A stretch of DNA of 64,000 nt from Umbilicaria muhlenbergii. Its lineage: Eukaryota > Ascomycota > Lecanoromycetes > Umbilicariales > Umbilicariaceae. Position 1 is the first letter of the stretch. The number at the start of each line of letters is the position of its first letter. Where the stretch lies: positions 2,724,892 through 2,788,891 of the forward strand of contig KK106984.1 of the NCBI GenBank assembly GCA_000611775.1. The letters are read 5' to 3'. Shown here piece after piece: positions 35,821 to 47,373 of the stretch. The notes below the pieces were generated by a model. The model worked only from the letters and a program-made list of their open reading frames with translations. It ran no database searches and was not told the DNA's origin. The translations under genes were made by a program, and so were the position numbers.

Positions 35821-37790
35821 ATGGCTTTCAACGGCCCTCTTACAACTGCCATGTTGTCCCACCCTGCATCATCGCTACAAGCACAAATGTCGATCCTTAA
35901 CAAAGGCGGGCTGCCTCCACATTCCTCACACCCGTCTTTCGGCCACCTCGTCTTACTCGTTTTTGAAGCCGTGCTGGAGGTAGTATGTGTCAGTCTTCCG
36001 GGATACATCGTGGCCCGGCAGGGCATGTTCAACACTGAAATGCAGAAGTTCGTCGCCAATCTGAACGTCATGCTTTTCACACCCTGCCTGAGTATGTCAT
36101 CTTCTTCCTCTGGTGGAATCCGGATGCTGATGACGACCCCAACCCAGTTTTCACGAAACTAGCTTCCCAGTTGACGGCGGACAAATTGGGAGAACTTGCA
36201 GTCATTCCAGTCATCTTCGTAGTCCAGACTCTGGTATCCTACCTATGCTCAATAGGCATGTCGAGGCTTCTGGGATTAAAGAAACGACCACGAAACTTCG
36301 TCGTTGCTATGGGTGTATGATATCATCACCTCTATCAAAACCCTTCTAGGCCGAGCTGAGGTTGCTACAGGTTTTTGGTAATTCGAATTCTCTCCCGATT
36401 TCGTTGGTCATAGCTTTGTCGCAGACTCTCAAGGGTCTACATTGGGATAAAATACCTGGTGACAACGACGACGAAGTTGCAGCCCGAGGCATTCTATACC
36501 TCCTGATCTTCCAACAGCTCGGGCAACTTGTGAGGTGGAGTTGGGGGTACCACGTGCTACTAGCACCGCCAGAGAAGCATGAAGGAGAGCATCAATACAC
36601 AAACTCCCAGCTCGAACAGGGTCGAAGTAGATATCGGGATGATCCAGATAGCGAAGATGAGGCTTTAATCGGCAATTCCTCTACAGAAAACGACCGCGAT
36701 TCTATAGACGTCAGCAAGGATTCTAGCGACACGAACGTCGAGGGCCGAGACCCAAACAGTGGGAGCGCAACGGGATCACAGACAGGCCCCGATGTAGGAT
36801 CCGGGGGACAAACCCCTGTAACGTACCAGCAGTATGCTTCATCTGTTTCGTCTCAACAATCTTTGAACGCAGGACCGACAAAACTAGCACCACCGCCAGA
36901 ATTACTAGCAACGCCTGCTAATGGAAACGTAAAGCCTCGTTCTAGCGAAAACGGCTACTCCAGCTCCATGCATCGAATGGAGGACGGTCCCGCGACCCAC
37001 GACGAGGATGTCCCGGCTGGCTTACGCGGCTTCCCAGTGCGGGCAAAGCTCGCCGCAAAGCGTAGCTTTCAGCGAGTGTCGGCGACGGTTTCTACATTCT
37101 CACGAAGCATGTTTGACAGCCTACCAGAACCTGTACAGAGAGTCATGGTCAGGATTTATACGGGTCTTCGGAGATTCGTTCTTGGGGTCTGGGAATTTAT
37201 GAATCCGCCACTGTGGGCCATGTTGGCAGCAATCGTTGTCGCCTCGGTACGCTCTTTGCAACAACTATTCTTCTGCGAAGGTACATTCGTCAGGAACTCC
37301 GTAACACGAGCCATTTCCCAGAGCGGCGGCGTCGCGGTCCCTCTCATCCTCGTCGTTCTTGGAGCCAATCTGGCGAGGAACACCCTTCCCGAAGATCCTC
37401 ATCACTCGGTCGAAGATGACAAGATTGAAAAGAAACTTGTCATTGCCTCTATCGTCAGCCGGATGGTCTTGCCGATCATCGTGATGGCTCCTCTACTAGC
37501 CCTCACGGCCAAGTACGTGCCCGTGAGCATCTTGGACGACCCCATCTTCGTCATCGTCTGCTTCCTCCTCACCGGCGCGCCTAGCGCGCTGCAGTTGGCA
37601 CAGATCTGCCAGATCAATGGAGTGTACATGGGGGCTATGTCGAAACTACTCTTCCAGAGCTATGTCGTGTGGTATGTACTCGCCATTGACACGGCTGCGT
37701 GCTTCTTAACTAACTGGCGACAGGATCCTCCCATCCACCCTCATCCTTGTCATGTGTGCCTTGGAGGTTGTCGAATGGGCGGCGGCATAG
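35821..37790 (+). CDS. PIN-like auxin efflux carrier family transporter
   Basis: Four exons: 35821-36091, 36148-36314, 36371-37671 and 37724-37790; introns of 56, 56 and 52 bp with good GT...AG ends. Joined length 601 residues. The N-terminal part (LVLLVFEAVLEVVCVSLPGYIVARQGMF, then N-L-N-V-M-L-F-T-P-C-L) and the C-terminal membrane segments (VIVCFLLTGAPSALQLAQIC) are the two halves of the membrane transport protein/auxin efflux fold. A long hydrophilic loop of about 200 residues, rich in Ser, Asp and Gln, separates them, as in the fungal relatives of yeast Ecm3/YLR152C. The first four residues of the next exon confirm each junction. Likely an integral membrane protein of ER or plasma membrane; substrate unknown. 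Confidence 0.88.
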
Positions 37791-38770
37791 GACGACGGCC
37801 CTGGGCAAATGTTTACCACTGCATATAAATATTCTTTGTCTGTTTGGCGCATGCGACGGTGTCAATGGTTGAGCCGCTCAGGATGTTACCGTATCCGGCA
37901 ACAGCTTTATGAGTAAAAGGAGTCAGGCGTGTCCGGCATAAACCGTTGCATTGCTGGGGAGTTGCAGCTTCTTCAGGTCGGCGTCGATGGTTCTCTTCTT
38001 TCGTTGTGGACCACTCAGGTTGCTGCACGAACGACACTCGAAATGGATACGCAGGTGTATAAATAATATAAAACTTCCCTGGCCCTCCTACCACCTTGTG
38101 TAGACTCGCCCACAGGCAGAGTGCAATAAATACAGATGTGCCACAGAACCAACGTCGGCGAGTATTATGTCGTGGCGAGAGAGGCTCGAGCAAGATGAAG
38201 CGCGATGCCTCCCAACTTGTCCAAACTGTGAGCGGACCACTTTGGCCACCGATATGCCACGCACGAGACAAGCTGTCTGAGGGAGCCTCATCACCACAGC
38301 TCTGCATTATACGCGAGAAAAGGGCGAGTGAAAAACATGGAGTGGACAGCCTCGAAACTGCAGCACAGCAAGGGCGAAATTGATGAAGGCGGTAAGCAAA
38401 GTAACGTAGAAGGAATTGAATGGACACGGAAATTAATGTAAGCAAGCATAGATGCTGACACTGTTGTCGTGGCCACGTGCTGAACGGGGGATCCATCTTG
38501 TTTGTACGACGTACGAGCATGGAGTTGGGTAGGCTTGGTTACTCTGCTTGGCCTAGGAAGTACTCCGATAGAATGGGCAAACATGGCTTTGATCGATCTA
38601 CGAGTACGGGCTGTCTGGAGCGAGACAGCCCTGCCGTAGCATGGACCCCAAGAACCCCGTGTGAATTGTTCCGAGTACAAGTCCTCCTTGGAACTAAGTA
38701 ACGCAACCCACGGGGCAACGCCGCACTTCTCGCGCCCAAAGCCGACGGATCCTGGGACGCTGTCGAAGAC
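37791..38770. other. Intergenic, no supported gene
   Basis: Open frames exist on both strands (the longest is minus 38520-37813), but codon use and residue content look like non-coding shadows, with no domain. Probably the 3' end of the carrier gene and spacer. Confidence 0.35.
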
Positions 38771-39160
38771 GTGAAGCCTGGCTCTTCACATTATGGGGCA
38801 GCAGACAAGATTTTCCTGGTCGGGAAAATCTTGCCTCGGGTTGACCTAAGTGGAATGGTTTTCCCAGCTGGAGGGAATTTTGTCCTCGGGCTTTGGAGGC
38901 CGCGGAAGTGTTCAGTCTCGGTCGGACTATGTGGATTGCTATTAGAGCAAGTCACACAGAGCGAAGTGGAGGATCTGGATGAAGTTGTTGTCTCTTGGAG
39001 CGACGTTGCGGATGATATCCCTGAGAGTTGGAAGGGCGTTGTGGATCGCTGCCTTGATCCTGATCCGAATGGGAAAATTGGCTTGTTGGAGCTGATTAAG
39101 TTTTGGGAAGTAGAGAAATGCAAAGGTTGGCCAAATTGTGTCTGCGTCCCAGGTTTGTGA
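38771..39160 (+). pseudogene. Possible protein-kinase C-terminal fragment
   Basis: The 129-codon frame ends in DDIPESWKGVVDRCLDPDPN followed by GKIGLLELIKFWE, which resembles the last kinase subdomain (W..v...cL..dP..R....eL). The rest of a kinase domain (Gly loop, HRD, DFG) is absent. The 5' part contains a strong hairpin (38806-38833). I read it as a decayed or truncated kinase-like gene; it may equally be a chance frame. Confidence 0.3.
38806..38833. repeat. Short perfect inverted repeat
   Basis: CAAGATTTTCC, a 6-base loop, then GGAAAATCTTG. Function unknown. Confidence 0.6.
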
Positions 39161-39704
39161 TACGGTACGGAGTACGATGTACATATCTCAAGCATTCCTC
39201 GTCGGCGAAAAACCAGGATGATGTGAGTGTCCAAGGCCTCATGAACTCCCTAGCATATGGAGGCAGTAAGCAGGCATCCGAGAACTAACATAGCGTGCCA
39301 CCGCGATGAACCATGGGGTACTCAGACTGTCCCAGTTAGCAAGCTGGTTCTGGAGTCCAGGTACACACATGGAATGAAGAACTGTTGATATTGCATACAG
39401 CTCAAGATTAGGCACTTTGTAATGACGGTGGTACTGGGCGATTGCTGTTTCACAGGAGTTCAGGGGAGGACGGAGAGGAAATGAGGGTGTTGGGAGTCAC
39501 TTGAGGTTGTAGGTATTGCATGGGAGAGCCATGATCGAGGTACATGTATATGAAGTAGCTAAACGCCATGAAAGACGTTTCTGGAATGATCCTAGAAGGG
39601 AAAATGAGCATGAGCTATCGATAGCTGCAACACATAGTGGCCAATAGCTGCAGAGATGTAACATCGCTTGACCTTCGTCATAATCATAGGGCTCTCCACC
39701 TGCC

Positions 39705-41298
39705 CTAGGTTACTGGTATCGCTACCTGACTCCAAGGGCCCCCAGGTTTTAGCTGCTGGACTTGTGTAATGTCACTGCCATTCGCTTGGACGAAGAACGT
39801 CCTTATTGTTCTATTGTCAACCACTATAGCAATCAATGCAGTTATTCTTGACGCTGGGATGCCCCTTACAGAGGCGACCGGCGTGAAATTCGCCAAGGTG
39901 ATGCTTGAGTTATTCGTCCCTGCCGCAATGGTGGCGAAGCTGTTGTTGACATATTGAGCGTAGATCTGACCCCCCCAATCATTGGCCACCGAGGTATTAG
40001 GCTGCATGAGCTCATTGCTCGTTGAACCTATGAGTAGTGTAAGAGCTCATCTATGAGCGTTTGGACAATCATGGCAAAGATGAGCTTACCTCTGGTCCAA
40101 GCAACGATGCCATTGTTCACGGGACTGAAGTCCCTCCACCATACCTCCAAACCGCCGAGTGAATTGACCAGGATGATGGATAGAGTGGAACCCTGGAGCT
40201 CAGTATCAAATCCAGCGTTCCCATTGGACTCAGGAAATATGAATCCTTCTGTCCACGAGTTGTTTCCTTGATGCCACATAATTTCGTGCACGAGATTGTC
40301 GGCGCCACCATAGAACACAAGGAACCCCGTGTCCGTGTCATTGCCTAAGTTATCTGAGTACCACGTGCTGCAGGACGCCGCGAGTCCTGTACTGTATGCA
40401 TTAGACACTTGAATATCTGCCTTGGCAAGAAGTCCAGGTTCCCAGACAGACTCAGCATTCAAGCGGATCATGTCTCGAAGTTTGTTAGATGAGTCGACAT
40501 AGAAGATTTGCCACTATTGGCAGTAGTCAGCATTAATCAAGATATAGTCTGAGGTTGCAGCAGGATTACCGTAGTGTCGCTGGCACCATAGACAAGATTT
40601 GTTATTGGGGTCCCGTTTCGAGCCCCCGATAGAATAAGGAGGTCTTGTGAGGAGTCATATGGCAGCCACGTCCCCTCAAACGGTAGCCGTGAAGTCCTGA
40701 TTGAACCTGTGTAGTGCTGATAGAAAAGCACAACCTGGAAAGGATTGGGTGAATTAGAAGCGGTGATAGCGGTCATTCCTGTACCATTGTAGGCGCCAGA
40801 TGTTGAGCTCGGAGTGCCAGCATCATGAGCCACAGAATGTGAGGTCGCAGTCAAGGTAAAACCGGATGTAGTCAATGTCTGACTGAAAGGAGGAGCTGTG
40901 GAGACCTCCTTGTTAGAGTTCAGTGTGCTCCGATGGTCCCTAATTACCAATGTTGCCACGACAGCCACAATGATGATGACTACCGTCAGGATTGACAGGC
41001 CGGCCCAGACCTGTTTCTGAATTCTTCTGGGTGGAGCAGTCGCAATGTTGGCTACTCCCTGAGGATTTTGTATAACTGCTTCTTTTTCCGGGGTAGATAC
41101 AATCCCTGCATATGCTATCTCAAGCCCCTCAATGCCTGGCATGACCTGTGGTTGTTGTTCAGTGTGTGAGTGTTCAAGCGGTACTCTCTCTATGCCTGAC
41201 CAAGCGTTCGGGGCAATCTGAAGTCCATCATCATATTGAGACCTCTGTACCGTAGGTCTGGTGTTACGCTGAGGCTCCATGGAGGCAAAAGATGTCAT
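39705..41298 (-). CDS. Membrane-anchored fucose-specific lectin-like protein
   Basis: Three exons: 41298-40570, 40513-40090 and 40027-39705; introns of 56 and 62 bp. Product 491 residues. A hydrophilic N-terminus (1-95) is followed by one membrane segment (97-119, VWAGLSILTVVIIIVAVVATLVI) and a Ser/Thr-rich stretch. From about 165 to the end, repeated propeller-like strands (WQIFYVDSSNKLRDM, GLEVWWRDFSP, TIRTFFVQANGSDI) match the fungal fucose-lectin (AAL-type six-bladed propeller) pattern. Orientation would be type II, lectin outside. Start: ATG 41298 has A at -3; ATG 41280 is also possible. Carbohydrate binding is inferred from the fold pattern; individual sugar-binding residues were not verified. 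Confidence 0.75.
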
Positions 41299-42605
41299 GA
41301 TTCGCAGAATAAAGATAGTAAAGCATACAACACTATTTTTGAGCCATAGGAAGGGACACCTGGAGAGTCGTAACGCAGATTTGAATAATGCGTTGAAAGG
41401 CAAGAGGACAAGAGGGCGGGAGAAGAGAACATCATTAGAAAGAGGACAAGTCTCAAGACGGTGGGGCATCTCACAACGCCGTGTACTACTCGGGCAAAGT
41501 AATCAAATCGCAGTGGTATACTCGAACGTCGTCCTGAGCACGGCAAGGAACTCCTACTCCAATACAACTCCCTCAGCCTCAGCTTACGGCGGGGATGTTT
41601 TACAGCAAGGGCGGAGTCTGTCCTGTACGGTGTATGCTCTGCATCGCCTCTCAAGCGAACCGAAGTCAGAACATGTACGGGCCGTAGCAATACATCGTCC
41701 TGATTCCTGCGATTGCGTTAAGTCATGCTGTCGGATCGCCATGACTGCAGAATGGTCGAGGATCTTGGGAGTTGAGGACCTGAAGCAATGAAAATGCTGC
41801 TTTGTTCTAGGCCACTATGGTTATGTTACAGGTCCTTTGGCCATCTTGCTGTTGCAGTCCCATTCACTTTTAATGAAGTTATTGAATAGAGCGGTGTTTG
41901 ACCTTTAAGCAGATCCGTGGTGATGGTTTACTTAAGGGATGGACCGAGCAAGAGAATTGGTGCGATGCGGAAATGTTCCTCAGTTCCTTAGGTTTCCACC
42001 AACCTAGTGCGGTAATTGTTATCTTATCATCACGTACCGTACTCTGTACCTTATTTGCGGAGTACATGGTGAGCCACCCACTAGCACCCCCCTGGCGAGG
42101 CCAAGGCAGTCCCAAGGATACGGCAGGATAAAGCTGGCAATCATCTCTAATGCCGCCATAGAAAGGCCCTGTTATCTTCATCTTCATCTTCATCTTCCAG
42201 TTGCCATCGTACACTTACACTCATCCCCACGTGAGACGTGAGACTGACGAGGCCTGGAGCACGAGCGCAAAAAGAGACAAAGACGAAGCCGAAGCCGAAG
42301 CCGAAGCCGAAGATGATCTGATAGCAGAAAGCTGGATCAATCGAAGGATACTCTGACGTCGAAATAGAACAGGGCAAGGATCCAGAAATCAAGCACTCGC
42401 CAAGATTTGCGCATCCGTGCGCAGAGGAGTCGGACGACGGTCTGCATAGACAACTTGACTGCCCGGTATTTGGACCGCACTTTGTGGAGCTACCACATAC
42501 CTTGGTCTTTCGCAACTAAAGTTACAGATCTCATACCCCTTTTCCCTTTCCTTTCCCGGTCCATCCCAAGACCAGAACCGTACGTAAACACCAGAAACCA
42601 GATTT
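41299..42605. promoter_or_regulatory. Divergent intergenic region (lectin / choline kinase)
   Basis: 1.3 kb between two gene starts. It contains short arrays (ATCTTC at about 42175-42196, GAAGCC at about 42283-42312) and the GTACCGTAC / GGAGTAC motifs around 42035-42066. No gene supported. Confidence 0.45.
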
Positions 42606-45509
42606 ATGGATCTGCCAAGCTTCGACGAACCACAAACCATGAACGAACTTCCATCTCCCAGGCCAGGCGCCACCAAAGGTCAGTCTCTTCATCTTGTCAC
42701 TACTGAAGGCGTGGCCACACTGGCCAAGTTGGTCTTGTTTCGTCAGCCTACCCCAAAATCTACATGCCCCTCTGTGCCTGCTCCCATGGTCCTTCCTTTG
42801 ATCATTTCAAGTGTTTTGCATCTGTGATGCTTGTGTGCCGCGACCTACGTTCCATCTCTTCCATGGTGTTGTGGGTGGCGGGATCCAGTTTCAGACACCC
42901 TTTCGACTTTGAAGTGATTCTGGGCCGTCTTGAGCCGTACAATGGGCTTACATCCTACATGGCTTAGCTGTTACAATAGTCGACGAGCCGGAGAGCATCT
43001 CTCCAATGCTACCACCAAATCCACTTAATGGCGAGGAGAGTGTGGAGAAGGTATCTCCCCGTAGCCCCAAGCAATATCGTGCTAGTGTCGCAAGGCGCCC
43101 ATCAGGACGTCCGTTGGTAAATGCATCGACATCCTCTTTGCAGTCCATCACCAGCCAGAGCAGTCTTACGTCCAGTTTCAGACTTGACTCGAACACGTCC
43201 CAAGTGGACAGTCCAAACGTCGGCGGAACTGCCCCTCAGACTCATCGCCATCTTCACTCTTCCAAGCAACTGGTCTCTCAAATTGCAGCGTGGCTCCACG
43301 AGGAGAAATCTAAAAGAACAGCTCGCAAAGCGAGGGCCAAAGGATATCCAATTCTTCCATCCGGTGCACCTAGCATGACTCACGCAATCCAAAATGATGA
43401 TTCATTGCACCCCAGTGGACGGCGTCTAAGGGGGTCTTCGGACGCGTCTGACGAAGGTATATCCCTGGAGAAGCTCGAGCAGATCCTTGCCGAGCATAAC
43501 CTCGCGGATCCAGACAAAAAACATCCAAGTCCCAACCACGAGCGCAGGGGATCTTATTTATCTCGGCGGGCATCATCAATCCGAAAGCTGAGGAAGGGTT
43601 CAACAACCGCCGGGTCGTCGGACACGGATTATCAGGACGGCGATGCCCTTGTCCCGACGGCCGAAGTCTTCCTAGATAACTCGAAGACAATTAGTTACTT
43701 TGGTGGCGCCGCAGATTCAGAACCAGATCTCAACAACCCGAGTAAGCGCGCAGCCAAGGAAGGGTGGCTGACCTTCAAGCATGAGATATTGCGCTTAGCC
43801 CATACCTTGAGGCTGAAAGGTTGGAGGCTGGTGCCACTCGAACGTGGCGGAGACATTGACGTGGAACGGCTCAGTGGGGCACTGACAAACGCAGTTTACG
43901 TGGTGTCGCCACCCAAACATTTAGAGCAGACTTCCTTAGACAAGGATGGCAGTACGGCGCCGCCCGCACGTAAGAAACCACCGCCGTGAGTATTCGAGGA
44001 GCCAATGTTCCAGTATCCTGCTGAACCAGAACCAGGAAGCTCCTCCTCCGTATATATGGGCCCCAGGTGGAACATCTCATCGACCGGGAGAGCGAGCTGC
44101 AAATCCTCCGCCGCCTTGCTCGAAAGAAGATTGGCCCGCGCTTACTTGGCACCTTTCTCAACGGTAGATTTGAAGAGTTCTTTCATGCGCGGACATTGAC
44201 CGCGCGTGATTTGCGCGTACCTGAGACTTCAAAGCAAATTGCGAAGCGTATGCGCGAATTGCACGAGGGCATTGAATTGCTTGAAGAGGAGAGAGAAGCT
44301 GGCCCATTTGTCTGGAGAAATTGGGACAAGTGGGTGGACAGGTGCGAAGAAGTCATCTCCTGGCTCGACAATCAAATCCTTTCGAGGAATCAATCTTCTG
44401 CAAGAACTCGTACAGAGGCGTGGAAGCAACGTGGCCTAATCTGCGGTATTGAGTGGTCCGTTTTTCGACAGACGGTCAATCGATATCGGTCATGGCTTGA
44501 TGAACAGTATGGCGGCACAGAGGCTCTCAAGGAACAGCTAGTGTTCGCACATAATGATGTGAGCACCACAATTCTATCGAATGTTTTTTGATCTTAAGAC
44601 TTACATCGGTAGACGCAATACGGTAACCTTCTCCGTCTGGAGCCTAGCGGAGAATCGCCACTCCTGCTACCAGCCAACGAGCACAAGCAATTGATTGTTA
44701 TTGATTTTGAGTACGCATCGGCCAATCTACCTGGCTTGGAATTTGCGAATCACTTTGTATGTGACTCAGTCCGAGATGTACTTGGTCGGTGGCGCTGACT
44801 ATTGAAGACTGAATGGTGTTACAACTATCATGACGCAGAGAAGTCCTACGGCCTCACCGAGGCGAATTATCCAACAAGAGATGAACAGCGGAGATTCTTG
44901 AAAGCTTACGTCCAACATCGTCCCCAATTCCACGTACGTGCTTCGGCCACACCTGCCACAGCGCCGAGTCCTGGTCCATCAAGCTCAATCTCTTCTTTCA
45001 TGCTTGACAGTCGAGCCCCACCAGCTCAGCTGGTCGAAGAGGAAAAGGAAAGGGACGAGGCCACCGAGCAAGAAGTCAAGCGACTCATGCACGAGGCACG
45101 CCTGTGGAGGGTGGCTAACTCAGCGCAATGGGTTGCGTGGGGTATTGTACAGGCCAAAGTGCCTGGAATGGATGAAGCGCTTGAAAATCGGACGACCTCC
45201 TCTCCTGGGTCAGACACTACAGCAAAGCGCGGTAGTAGTACTTCTGTCACCCTCTTTGGCTCAGATCCACTCGACCCCGAAGTTGCAGAGGATATCCACA
45301 ATAGAAGACCGGAAAGGCTAGATGCTGAAGCCATGGACGGGCCGATTGACATACCCACCGAAGAAGACGACACGGATGAGTTTGATTATCTGGGCTATGC
45401 TCATGAGCGGGCGATGCTTTTCTGGGGTGATGCTCTCTCTCTTGGGATCGTGAGGAAGGAGGATCTCCCAACAGATCTCTTGCGGAAGGTAAAGATGGTC
45501 GAGTATTAG
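42606..45509 (+). CDS. Choline kinase (with choline/ethanolamine kinase N-terminal region)
   Basis: Five exons: 42606-42678, 42968-43985, 44036-44558, 44613-44756 and 44808-45509; introns of 289, 50, 54 and 51 bp. Product 819 residues. The catalytic domain has FAHNDTQYGNLL (Brenner motif, base Asp538) and VIDFEYASANLPGLEFANHF (Mg-binding Asp569), then TEWCYNYH, the choline kinase signature. A long N-terminal Ser-rich extension (about 1-230) is usual in filamentous fungi. Known role: ATP-dependent phosphorylation of choline, first step of the CDP-choline route to phosphatidylcholine, cytosolic. The 73-base first exon is less certain: it joins in frame (KAVTIVDEPES) but across the longest intron of the window. 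ATG 43006 is the fallback start. Confidence 0.9.
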
Positions 45510-45806
45510 AGACCATACTGTTCAGATCTCGAGGGGTCATTGGCAGCCAGAGCTTGTGCCCCAAAAAGGAGTTTGTTTCTGTCAATGCGCTCTATGATTT
45601 TCAACATGTTCCTTAGGGACCTTAACAACCCAAGTCCATGTCCACCTGTTCGATCCCGTTCACTGGTGCGCCGTCATCATATCACGAGTGGACCGATTTG
45701 GGTTTGACGATTTAAGGAGCATGATGACTGTATACAATTCGCCCTGGCGCTGCCTAGTTTGTAGCTCGGCTCAATCGATACTATCAGAATTTCATTATTA
45801 CATGAC

Positions 45807-46824
45807 TCAGGATAACTGCCCCGTGATCCCACCACCAATTCCAAACTTTCGCCTCCCTGTACTCTGTTTCGACTTCCCTTTCGACGTTGCGCTCATGGGG
45901 TTTTCTCTCTCCCACTTCTCGTCAGCTTTGAAAGCCTCAACCGCGGCATCTAGGTCATACTCCGCTTGCTTAAGGTAGAGAAGCGCGACATCGTACCTGT
46001 AACGCACAGGAATGCTCGATACATGATCAGCATGGGTGTCCCTCCACATGAAGGGAGGTGTAGAAGCGCGACTTACTCGGCCACTTTACAAGCTACCATC
46101 CACCGCCTGACCTTTCCCTTCCGAATCTCCTCTTCCTCGCCTTCGACAGGGCGTGGACTCAGGCTCACACCCCCTTTGTAGTATTCACCAGGAATCAGAA
46201 TCGTTCTCCGCGCCGCCAGGAGATGATCCGCGTAGAGTCCGTTCGTCCTTCTCAACGCATCTTGCGGTACCCCATACCGTAACGACAAAGAGGGGATGGT
46301 ATCTTGGGCGGGATCGAGAAAGTGTAGGACATCTTGGGCCGGCTGTTGTTCTGCTGAAGAGGATACAGGTTTCTCCGAAGCCGGTGGGCGCGAGTCTAGT
46401 GAGGAGTACGACGGCGGTTCATCCCCGTCTATGTGCGCCAGTACTGCGTTGGCAGGGCGAGGGGACGGAGGTGGCGAATATCCTGGCGGGTCGCGCAGGC
46501 CTTGTGGTAATGGAGAGGGAGCGGTGGAGACTTGACAGAAGGGGCCTAACGGCATGGTCAACGGGACGCCATCTTCAATCCCCGAGGAGCGGCGCCTTAC
46601 AGTAGGTCGCGAAGCGGGAGTTTTGCTAGAACGGATCCACGCTCAGTAAGCAAAGACCAGTAACAAAGAACGGTGATACGCACAGCGATGCATCGCCCAC
46701 AAATCACCCGGCCGCAGCATTCTAAACGTCTATCATGCGCGAGAGGTTTCTCCGTCTTCTCGTTGTACTGTGGCGTGATGGCGGATAAGAGGGTGGCACA
46801 GGTGCAACAAGCCTCCTCTGCCAT
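45807..46824 (-). CDS. RING-like/LysM-domain protein
   Basis: Four exons: 46824-46684, 46625-46601 (25 bp), 46545-46077 and 45996-45807; introns of 58, 55 and 80 bp. Product 274 residues. The N-terminus has paired Cys (CCTC at 6-9, CC at 36-37, CGRC at 42-45, CPFC at 56-59), suggesting a small zinc-binding fold. A Pro/Ser-rich linker leads to a LysM domain (about 129-177: DTIPSLSLRYGVPQDALRRTN...). The C-terminus (YDVALLYLKQAEYDLDAAVEAF) looks like a UBA-like helical unit. No signal peptide or membrane segment, so it is probably intracellular, unlike secreted LysM effectors. The exact biochemical role is unknown. Confidence 0.8.
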
Positions 46825-47373
46825 CGTCGCGCCGAATAAAAGTAAAAGGAGAGAGGGTCTCTTAGAACAACCAGGGGCTTCAGGGTGGTTCTCTGATCAT
46901 CCAAAGACCTACAACAAGAAAGCGTGCCATATCTTCACCCCTCCGCTGCATCGAACTAAGACGCCCGATGACGCTTATGATTGCTTATCACGGCGTCACG
47001 TGCTGATAAGGGCCGGAAACCTTTCGCCGCACTAAGTCTAACCGACTGATTTTTCCACCAGAACAATTTATCACGACCTTTATCATTGCGCGTCAACCGT
47101 CATCAAATTTGCCCACCATCTGCGAGGTATGTTGTGGTCTTAAAGGAGTGCCCTTCAGGAAGCTAGGTCACGATGATCGTGCTGCACGCATAGAATTTGG
47201 TGTCGACCACCACCAATGGATCGCAGCACGACACGACATGGGCTGAAGAACCCTTTCCGAAGGGCACTCTTTGCGCTCAGGGCTCTTGAAGGCTAACATG
47301 GACGTCTTGCATCTGTACAGATACCTCACCTCCGATTTATCCGAGTTGAGAATCTCACACGCCAATCGTCAAG
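46825..47373. promoter_or_regulatory. Divergent promoter region (LysM protein / uS8)
   Basis: 549 bp between two gene starts. It contains an imperfect inverted repeat of about 130 bp (47142-47273) that ends about 100 bp before the uS8 start codon. No gene seen. Confidence 0.55.
47142..47273. repeat. Imperfect inverted repeat upstream of uS8
   Basis: Outer arms AAAGGAGTGCCCTTC and GAAGGGCACTCTTT, inner arms TCGTGCTGC and GCAGCACGA. The segment could fold as a long hairpin with internal loops; it may be a small MITE or a transcript structure. Confidence 0.55.

Noticed and set aside
37813-38520. 235-codon minus-strand frame downstream of the PIN-like carrier
   Set aside because: No domain, irregular composition, overlapping frames on both strands; looks non-coding.
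43006-43989. Choline kinase starting at ATG 43006
   Set aside because: A short upstream exon (42606-42678) joins in frame through a GT...AG intron, and the sequence before 43006 in exon 2 looks coding; kept only as fallback.
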